Shown: positions 56,801 through 64,000 of the stretch, one piece after another
Layout of the letters: each line of letters opens with the position of its first letter
How positions within the stretch are numbered: the first letter of the stretch is position 1
Source of the DNA: Mytilus galloprovincialis
Taxonomy: Eukaryota > Mollusca > Bivalvia > Mytilida > Mytilidae
Length of the DNA: 64,000 nt
NCBI RefSeq assembly: GCF_965363235.1
Contig: NC_134845.1
Span: 65,005,261 to 65,069,260 of the forward strand
Direction of reading: 5' to 3'
Made by a program: the position numbers and the translations under genes
Notes under the pieces: model-generated
Told to the model about the DNA's origin: nothing
Seen by the model: only the letters and a program-made list of their open reading frames with translations
Database searches by the model: none

Positions 56801-59124
56801 TTATAAAAATTAAATAATATATTAAGATATCTTACATAGTAAATGAGATATCCTATATTATATATAAAATATATAAAATATTATATGAGATATCTTAAAA
56901 TTCGAATAAAAAGTAAAACGGCTTGCCATAGTTGTTGAACAAAATTGGAGAGGACAATGTTTACTTAATTTCATGTTTTGACTTTTGTCAAATATTCGGA
57001 ATGCTCGTGATTTATTCATTATTATACTAATTCTTTTTTTGTGTGAACAAAACATGTTTCTTTGTACAAGTTTGGTGTAGATCGACAGACATTACACACA
57101 CACATAATTATATAAATGTACATTAAAAAGCCTACACAATGAGAAGTGGGAATGTTGTTCAGCGGGTGTCGTTTGTTGATGCGGTTAATAAGTGTTTCTC
57201 GGGTTTTTTTATAGATTAGACCGCTGGTTTTCCCGTTTAAATGATTTCTCATTAGTAATTTTTGGGGGTCATTTATAACTTGCTATTCGGTGTGAGCCAA
57301 TGCTCCGTGTTGAAGGACGTACTTTGATCTAAAATGGTTTACTTTTTACAAATGATGACTTGAGTTGAGAGTTGTCTCATTGTACTCATGCCAGAACCTC
57401 CTATATCTATATATACAAGATTAAGATGTTTCTATTCTGGCTCATAAGTGCCCTAAATTTAAATATATATATATATATATATATATAATTATTACATCGA
57501 AGATCAAACATTTATTGAAAAAAGGTGAAAATAGTTATCATAATGCCATATTCTGGCACAATCGTTGTTTGTGTTGTTTTTTTGTTATATGATCCACTGT
57601 TTTTTTTTTTCTTCAGGAATAGAGTGTTTACACTGTACAGACGCTGTACTGAACAGTTCTTCTATCCCGTCTGCAGTAAAATTCGTGCTGTCTACATTTG
57701 AATCGACCTACAGAACACCAGAATGTGAAAATGCGCAAAATGCTCGGGCGGCTTCAGATGTTACATTGAACACGTGCACTGACTCTCCAGGTCCCGGACA
57801 GGTCAATAGATGTGGAAGACTCGTAGGGACACTGAGAGTCTCAATAGACCCTCCATTGATCGATAAAATAGGTAATTAGTTAAAAATCTTAATAAAATGG
57901 CATTAAAAAATATTTTTGATCATATGATTTATGAGTTGATGATTGATTGTTGGTTGCTTAACGTCCAGTGACAAATATTTTATGGATGTTCAGGACGATA
58001 GATGATGATGATGATGTAATTTAAATAATCCCAATGCAAACTTGGAAAATAAATGAGTACATAGCGGTGTATGACTACAATAAATATTTACCAGGATAGA
58101 TGTGAACTAGACGTCTATCTCAATCCATGCATTATCAGCCTGTTCTAATCAGGGAACTTAAATTTTTCATGAACGCAACTTTATTTTATATATCCTTGTC
58201 TTTCCTTGAATGAGTTTTTAGTGTATATTCTTGTTTATGTTTCAAATTGCTGTTCGTTGTATGGAGTATTAGTTGATTTGGACTCTTTTTGAATTTACAC
58301 TAGCTTTTTGAGTGTTTGAACATCGATTTGTCTATACAGAGCATGTCATTCATTTCTATCGTTTCGTTTTAGTCGTCATTTGTACATACTTTAAATTTAC
58401 AATTATACTAAGTCCTCTTAATTCTTTTTTATGAACCAAAATTGCTTAATCGTACTTTTGCTTTATGTTCCTTGAGTTATTACGAAAATTCAGGACATTT
58501 TTCAAAATAATAATATTTCTTTTTTTTTAAGGAATGCCTGTAATAATTTTTCTGTCTATGAAGAAATAGCATAAAAAATATGGTGCACACTGAATAATCC
58601 GTGTAGCTTGAGTAAATAAAAAAAAAAAGTTGATGACCTCACGGTCACATGACAAAATTGTATCAGTGAGCTGATAGACAAAACACTGTCAGCCTATCAG
58701 AAGACGCGATAAATCCATAATTAAAATATTCGCATATAAAGACAATCGTTATTACCGACCGTGCGAGGGTTGAAAAGCCAGTCAAGGTCGTTAAACACTT
58801 CCATCATTATCATATTTAAATTACATTGTAGAATTGCCTATTCATTTCCACGTCAGAGGGTGTTTCCTAGTAGAGCAGTCATTAGGAGGAGGAGGTTGCT
58901 ATAGAGATAAGCGAATTATCGATCAGCAGAGAGGGGTTTTATCTAACGTTTTGAAAGGAATATCTTTCTTGCAACTAGGAGAATTCAATGGTGTGCTCTG
59001 TATAAATGGACCAAGTAACTTAGATGCATGGGGAACCAATGGGATAATCAGACATGTTTTTTCCTGCGCGTCTTTATTTCTTTGTGCTATTGTTTCAATG
59101 GTTCTTCCTAACAAAACATATTAG
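53826..59124 (+). CDS. Cys-rich Ly6/uPAR-like protein, probably GPI-anchored (3 exons)
   Basis: Exons 53826-53892, 57617-57871 and 58832-59124 give 67+255+293 nt, exactly 204 codons plus TAG. Donors are GGTAAGTG and GGTAATTA; acceptors are TTCTTCAG and ATTGTAG; both introns are phase 1. Residues 1-22 are a strongly hydrophobic signal peptide (a second in-frame ATG is at 53844). The mature part starts GIECLHC. It has Cys 26, 29, 59, 76, 88, 118, 130 and 164, an RGC step at 116-118 and LCING at 163-167. Residues 183-200 are hydrophobic (VFSCASLFLCAIVSMVLP), as in a GPI signal. The Cys spacing fits extracellular three-finger or ODR-2-like families, but the assignment is by pattern only. N35 is a possible glycosylation site. 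The first intron is 3.7 kb and contains a retroelement copy. Confidence 0.72.
53930..54030 (+). repeat. SINE-like family S2
   Basis: TTTGCTCATTATTGAAGGTC, GTACGGTGACCTAGAGTTG and GACAATCATGTCACAAC; lies just inside the first intron of the Ly6-like gene. Confidence 0.55.
55481..56397 (+). mobile_element. Reverse-transcriptase copy 6 with tail
   Basis: Opens inside motif B (VFQQTIGIPMGTNCAPLLAD) and continues FRYIDNVLSQNN, where the catalytic YIDD is YIDN. IKDTIDTVKSASYLDLHLEI and ISQLIRYSRACISYHDFL follow, then a frameshift after LVKG. The non-coding tail ends CTTTCGTCC at 56396. Dead on three counts: 5' truncation, active-site change, frameshift. Confidence 0.85.
56398..56895 (+). repeat. 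AT-rich satellite of AAGATATCTTATA units
   Basis: About 25 degenerate units of 17-21 bases built on the palindrome AAGATATCTT followed by ATAAAGTATAT. Most regular at 56575-56660. It begins directly at the RT tail. Confidence 0.85.
57215..57410 (+). repeat. Dispersed repeat family S3
   Basis: CTGGTTTTCCCGTTTAAATG, TTCGGTGTGAGCCAATGCTC, GTTGAAGGACGTACTTTGAT and TGAGAGTTGTCTCATTGTAC. Confidence 0.65.
57930..57990 (+). repeat. TTGTTGGTTG repeat, copy 2
   Basis: GATTGATTGTTGGTTGCTTA, ACGTCCAGTGACAAATATTT. A second copy at 53246-53295 reads GATTGATTGTTGGTTGTTTA, ACGTCTAGTGGCAAATATTT. Both are short pieces of one dispersed repeat. Confidence 0.55.
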
Positions 59125-59229
59125 AAATAATGTATTTGTATATAAAATGCTACTAATAACACGTGCTTCTCATGTTTTGAAAAGTTTCGATTGGAAAATT
59201 ACTACATTCCTTTCACTGGCGTTTACGGG

Positions 59230-59515
59230 ACGTCAACATGTCGAACAATAACTCAAAAAGACTCTAACCAATTTTTATGAAACTTTGGTGAATTGTTTAT
59301 ATATATTTAATAATGTAAGCTCCCTTTCGATTTTAAAAAAAAAAATAGATTGTACATGTCGGAGTTATGGGATTTAATTCATAAATAAGAGGGAATTTGC
59401 CAGTTTTCGGACAATAGCTCAAAAAGGCTTTGAGTAGTTTAATAAAACTTTAGTGACAGGTTTTCATCGATTGAAATAAGCTCTCTTTAATTATTTTTTT
59501 TATAATTTGAGGATT
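59230..59515 (+). repeat. Two-copy tandem repeat after the Ly6-like gene
   Basis: GAACAATAACTCAAAAAGAC (59242) and GGACAATAGCTCAAAAAGGC (59408) start units of about 166 bases, each with TTTAT.AAACTTT.GTGA and TAAGCTC.CTTT. Confidence 0.6.
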
Positions 59516-60037
59516 TATGGAACTTTTTTCGTTGAAAAAGCGACTGGTTTATCATGCACTTATTGTGCAGCTCTTTATTGTTTTATGCTTTTTCATTTAT
59601 TTTTTATTGTTGTTATCTATTATTTATGTGCTTGTGAGTCTGAAGCTCTCCTGATTATTTTTAAGCTAAAAAAGTATCAAGCGCTGAGTATTTTTAGACA
59701 CCCTTAATGTTTAAATTACTATAGAATAAGCAGATCTGGTATGATGCCAATGAGCCAACTACATGTTTTCATCAGATACCAAATTACATTGATGAACTTA
59801 GCATCTTTTGGTTACTGGACGTCTTATAACAATGAACACACCACGCACCCATATCGTAAGCTAGTAATACCCCGACATGATTTTTTATCAATGACATTTT
59901 GTTTATTTGATTATAATTTACAAAAACAAATTACCTTGAAAAGAAAAAGAATATAAGATATCCACCAATTCAAGTTTATAAGTTGTAATATTATGTAAAT
60001 GTTTTGTACATGTAAGAGGCGAAATTTAAATAAAATA

Positions 60038-60090
60038 TTGTCTTGTCTTGTCTTGTCTTGTCTTGTCTTGTCTTGTCTTGTCTTGTCTTC
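60038..60090 (+). repeat. (TTGTC)n microsatellite
   Basis: About ten TCTTG pentamers without interruption. Confidence 0.95.
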
Positions 60091-60146
60091 AATACAGTTC
60101 ACAAACTTTAAACTTGGCGATCAGTCTTTTTACTCCTTTTTATCCG

Positions 60147-60205
60147 GGTTGTTGTCTCTTTGAAACATTCCCCATTTCCATTCTCAATTTTATGTTTACT
60201 CCTTT
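60147..60205 (+). repeat. SINE-like family S1, tail only
   Basis: GGGTTGTTGTCTCTTTGAAA and CATTCCCCATTTCCATTCTC. Confidence 0.55.
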
Positions 60206-60389
60206 ATATCTAAAAAAAACCATAAAAACAAGGCAATGTGGATTATTTTTCTAAGTTTGGTAATGTGGAGAACAATATTTGAAGCTCTAAGTCACCTTAT
60301 ATGGTGAATGTATTAAACAGAAAGTATAAAGCATGTAGATCTGTAGAGTCTCTTCGAACAAGTGAAAACGAAACAAATGAGATCATGAA

Positions 60390-60470
60390 CATATTGATTG
60401 GTTGCTTGGTTGGTTAGAATGGGTTGGTTGGTTGGTTGGTTAGTTAACTGATTGATTGAATGATTGATTG
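60390..60470 (+). repeat. GGTT/GATT simple repeat
   Basis: GATTGGTTGCTTGGTTGG, GGTTGGTTGGTTGGTTAG then GATTGATTGAATGATTGATT. Confidence 0.85.
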
Positions 60471-61026
60471 AAAGTGTGCAAGTCACTCTCTCTATACGAG
60501 GCATTGGACTTAACGTTAATATTCTGAGCAAACGTGGCTGCGTATTTGTACATCCCAGACAGCTAAACGGACGGTCGGGATTTCCTAATGGATTAAATCC
60601 TTAAATCTTCATTTTATATATTTTCTCTTTTGTCTACGGGAACTCCGACTTCATATTCTATTTTTTTATTTGTTGAGTTCTCATTTTAATTCAGCTCGTG
60701 AGAGCAATTTTTTGACGTGTAACAAACAATAGACAAAGCACACACGCATCAATTATCCATGTTCTCATATAAGATAAGATATGTCAGCAATGTTTGATTT
60801 CTATGAATGAGTTCAAAGGAGATATGAAGTATACGTACTTAATTTAGACAGCGAACCAATTAAACAATGAAGAAAACATTTCCTTCTAAAATTAAACCTA
60901 CGGTCTTATACAATGAACATGTCATTTCTCTATTCCAAGTTGGTAATCCTCCCAAGTCTAGGGATAATATATAGAATAGTTGGGAATACGTGTAAAAGAA
61001 ATCTTAGTAGCAAAACATGTATTTAA

Positions 61027-61943
61027 GGTAGCACAATACAAAGATTTTTCATCCCTAATCAGCCATCTTTAAACTGATGTAATTCCACTCATCCTTTTTT
61101 AAATTTTATAAATGAGGTACCAAAAGAAAGAAGAATGATTAATTTTTCAAATTGTGATAGTTTCATAACTGTTATGTAATTAGTTGCTATATTGTGATGT
61201 CCATACTTGAATGAATTTAGCTTCTTTGCTATTCATAGCATCCCAAAATATTTTATAGATTCTTGTACAACACAGCTTTACTTCCAAAACCGTGTCTCAG
61301 ATTTTTCCTATTGTATTCTATTCTCTCATAAATCTTCAATGAAGTTTGCAACATCAATTCATAAGAGATCACTAAATTCAATTGGGTATAAAATTTGTTC
61401 TATTGATGTTTTTGGAAATATGAGACACGGGTTTGGAGGTCAAGCTGTGTTGTACAAGAATCTATAAAATATTTTGGGATGCTATGAAGAACAAAGACGC
61501 TAAATTCATTCAAGTGTGGACATCACAATAAAGCAACTAATTACATAACAATTGATTATGTAATAATTATGTCATAATGAAATTATCACAATTTGAAAGA
61601 TTAATCTTTCTTCTTTCTTTTGGTACCTCATTTATAAAATTTAATAAAGGCTGAGTGGAATTACATCAGTCTTTCTTTTGGTACCTCATTTATAAAATCT
61701 AAAGAAGGATGAAATGAATTACATCCAGTGGCGGATACAGAACTTTTCATAAAGGGGGGGGGGCGCTGACTGACCTAAGGGGGAGGGGCCGCTCCAGTCA
61801 TGCTTCAGTGATTTCCTATATAATCAACCAAATTTTGCCGACGAAAAGGAGGCCCGGGCCCCAAGCCCCCCCCCCCCCTGGATCCGCCTATGACATCAGT
61901 TTAAAGTTGTCTGATTGGGAGTGAAAAATTGTATTGTGTTACC
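61027..61943. mobile_element. 917-bp foldback transposon, TTAA target
   Basis: Flanked by TTAA at 61023-61026 and 61944-61947. Ends GGTAGCACAATAC and GTATTGTGTTACC. The arms are inverted copies over about 290 bases (for example TCCCAAAATATTTTATAGAT at 61241 and ATCTATAAAATATTTTGGGA at 61461). The right arm has a 58-base local duplication and a nested 167-bp element. No transposase. Confidence 0.85.
61726..61892. mobile_element. 167-bp MITE nested in the foldback
   Basis: CAGTGGCGGATACAG ... CTGGATCCGCCTATG, flanked by the direct repeat ACATC at 61721-61725 and 61893-61897. Contains long G and C runs near its ends. Related to 51654-51808; a stray end at 53538-53552 also matches. Confidence 0.75.
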
Positions 61944-61964
61944 TTAAATATTAAATATATATGA

Positions 61965-62610
61965 CGTCACATTTGAATTTCTCAAAATTTCCCGAAAATA
62001 GGATAGAATTAGAATAAAATCCAAGATTAGGTTTGTAAAACTGATATAACATTTATCAATAACAATGAAAATTACAATACTGATTAATATCAAATTGTGG
62101 TAGTAATTAGATGAATAATTGTATTATCTAGCTATGTCGGCGTTTCTTCTAAAATAAACTATAAACCAAATATATCGTATAAATTTAGTTGACCAAAACA
62201 AAAATCTAATAAATGAACTGGGTGATTAATTATAATTACCATAACACACGAATACAACAGAAAAAATAAGATTTACAACTACAAACGATAAGACATTTGA
62301 CAAAATCCGATGAGAATAACAAATATAACATCAAATCTAAATATATAAATTTTGGATAGAAAAGTACCGTGACACGTCTTATAGCAATGTGAATTTACAC
62401 TCAACAAAACAGTCACAATCGGGAATAAGTCACGGTCGGTAATTAAAAGAGATAACAGTAGTATAACGGTATTCAATAGTCATAAATCGATTAGAGAAAA
62501 ACAAATCAGGGTAACCAACCAAAACCCGAGGGAAACACATCAATTATAAGAGGAAAACAACAGATCGAACAACAGAAACACTGAACTGCAACAACATGAA
62601 CGAAAACAAA
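61965..62610 (+). repeat. Repeat shared with 11150-11745, joined to S6
   Basis: TGACGTCACATTTGAATTTC, GGTAGTAATTAGATGAATAA, TTGTATTATCTAGCTATG, GACAAAATCCGATGAGAATA and GTCACGGTCGGTAATTA. Continues into S6 (GGGTAACCAACCAAAAC). Confidence 0.65.
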
Positions 62611-63089
62611 CGCCAACATACATGTGACCCTTCATGACATTTTTAGGCTCATGCAAGTTATGGCGGTAAACTTCATATTGAGAAAACACCTCTCAACCGT
62701 CGTCGTAAAGTCACATAACGTAATCGGGGCACCTGTAATAAAATGTCCAATTGTATCATGCAGTTCAATATTTTCTTTTCTTGGTTTATTTGGATCTTAC
62801 ATTAAGATATACAAGACAAGGTGATATTTTACGTAAATTTAGTAAATAACGTAAAAATCGTGTAAGGCAAACTAAAAATTGTGTCTTGGTATTCACTTTC
62901 TTAGTATTAATGTAAATTTCTTTAAGACAAAGTAAAATATTAATAAAATCCAAAGTAACAAAAAAACACATAATTCTGTTATTTTGCAGAATCTATCGAA
63001 ATAACTTCTCCGGGTGTTTTGCAATTGAATCAATGGACCCTTCATAAAACTGCAAAAAACTCATGTTTACCCTCTTCACACATAGAAAC

Positions 63090-63240
63090 GGACTTTTTGA
63101 TAACTTTAGCCAAATCTCTCACTTATATGGCAATGTTAGAAATACCGCTAAAATGACAACATTATGCGACAGGAATACAGTACTAATAAATGCCAGAACA
63201 CTCAGGACAGAGATGTACATAAATAAATAATCAAATCAAA
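63090..63240 (+). repeat. Family S6 fragment
   Basis: ACACATAGAAACGGACTT, CCAAATCTCTCACTTATATG, AAAATGACAACATTATGCGA match 10670-10870. Confidence 0.55.
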
Positions 63241-63664
63241 TTAAGACAGATTGCAATTATACACACGTTCATTCATCATCACAAGTGTGCATTGTTACAG
63301 ATCATCGCATGTATTTTAGTTATATTTCTTCAAAACTCACTATATTTTATGCTTACTTAACGTGCTTAAAGTACAAAAAAGACTATACATTAAGGTATAT
63401 ATTAGAAAACGGGTATTGCGTCAAGCAAACGGGAAATCCCATGGCCAAAAAAAACCGGAATATTATTCACAGAGGGACAATAGAAAACAAAACACAAAAT
63501 AGAAAACTAAAATAGAAAACAGAAAACTTAATTATACGAATCCCATCAAAGAATGGGAAAAGTTCCGTCAGACTAATTGACCCTTGTAAGAATATACAAC
63601 GACACTTTTTTCTGGTATTTTGATCTGAAAATCTGAGAACGTATTGTCCATGACATGTACCATA

Positions 63665-63924
63665 TCACGAATGTGACCTACCGAATTAGACTAATTACCG
63701 GATTTGTAATAACATTAGCAACATGACGGGTGCCACAATGGGAGCAGTATCTGCTTACCCTTCGGTAAAACATGATATCATCCTCAGTTTTTTGGTGGGA
63801 TTCGTGTTGCTTAGTCTCTAGTTTTTCTATGGTGTGTCTTCTAAACTATTATTTGTCTGTTTGTCTTTTTATTTTAGCCATGGCTTTGTCAGTTTATTTT
63901 CAATCTATGGGTTTGACTGTTTTT
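63665..63924 (+). mobile_element. RT-family 3' tail, 260 bp
   Basis: CACGAATGTGACCTACCGAA, AGCAACATGACGGGTGCCAC, TTTTGGTGGGATTCGTGTTG and GCCATGGCTTTGTCAGTTTA. It lacks the last bases of the common 3' end. Confidence 0.75.
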
Positions 63925-64000
63925 GTTTACAATACTATAAAGACCTTCTACTTTGTATTAATTTGAAAAATGTGATTTGATTCATTGCTTTAAATTTAAA

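Larger units (their letters stand above)
55453..56930. mobile_element. RT copy plus AAGATATCTT satellite between inverted repeats
   Basis: TATGTCAAGCCGTTTTAC... (55453-55479) is mirrored by ...GTAAAACGGCTTGCCATA (56904-56930). Between them lie RT copy 6 and, joined to its tail, a 500-base AT-rich satellite. This may be one composite insertion in the Ly6-like gene's first intron. Confidence 0.5.

Noticed and set aside
61207..61467. 86-codon frame
   Set aside because: Lies across the left arm, spacer and right arm of the foldback element.
62990..63160. Candidate last exon of the Ly6-like gene after TTTTGCAG
   Set aside because: Most of it is an S6 repeat fragment, and the exon at 58832-59124 fits phase, Cys pattern and tail better.

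Overview
The window looks like nuclear DNA of a bivalve mollusc, most probably a mussel (Mytilus or a close relative). It is AT-rich and intron-rich, with GT-AG splice junctions, poly-pyrimidine acceptors and no operons. It is dense in short interspersed repeats, inverted-repeat DNA transposons and 5'-truncated retroelement copies. The species is inferred from the style of the gene families and repeats; no database search was possible.

Four protein-coding loci can be rebuilt. Two are paralogous minus-strand genes, gene A (1386-7512) and gene B (33161-37238). Each has five coding exons, including a 19-nt microexon, and encodes a small secreted protein: signal peptide, one WSC domain, one PAN/apple-like domain. 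The exon phases close exactly, giving 210 and 214 residues, and the two loci share intron and 3'-UTR sequence, so they come from a segmental duplication about 31.7 kb apart. Between them lies a minus-strand TRIM-like gene (27311-29029) with two B-boxes, a coiled coil and a predicted beta-propeller, broken by one in-frame TAA; two degraded relatives lie nearby (26196-26297 and 19722-19975). On the plus strand a three-exon gene (53826-59124) encodes a 204-residue Cys-rich protein with a signal peptide and a hydrophobic C-terminus, resembling the Ly6/uPAR superfamily. All four families are extracellular or immune-type in other animals; no joint pathway is shown here.

The rest is mostly mobile DNA. 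One reverse-transcriptase family (YIDD type) is present as about ten broken copies, most sharing one 3' end (11.7-12.7, 20.6, 25.4, 38.2, 39.6-41.2, 43.4, 44.6-45.2, 52.7-53.0, 55.5-56.4 and 63.7-63.9 kb). Several DNA transposons have readable ends: a 1430-bp hAT with an 8-bp target duplication and transposase remnant (23312-24741), a 618-bp element with TTA duplication nested in a reverse-transcriptase copy (39872-40489), two 273-bp TTAA elements (26616-26888, 31454-31726), a 554-bp TTAA-type element in gene A (4847-5400), a 917-bp foldback (61027-61943) carrying a nested 167-bp element, and larger inverted-repeat structures at 9517-13112, 18139-18931, 42277-43883 and 46952-47545. At least six dispersed SINE-like families recur. 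No CRISPR, rRNA or canonical tRNA gene was seen.
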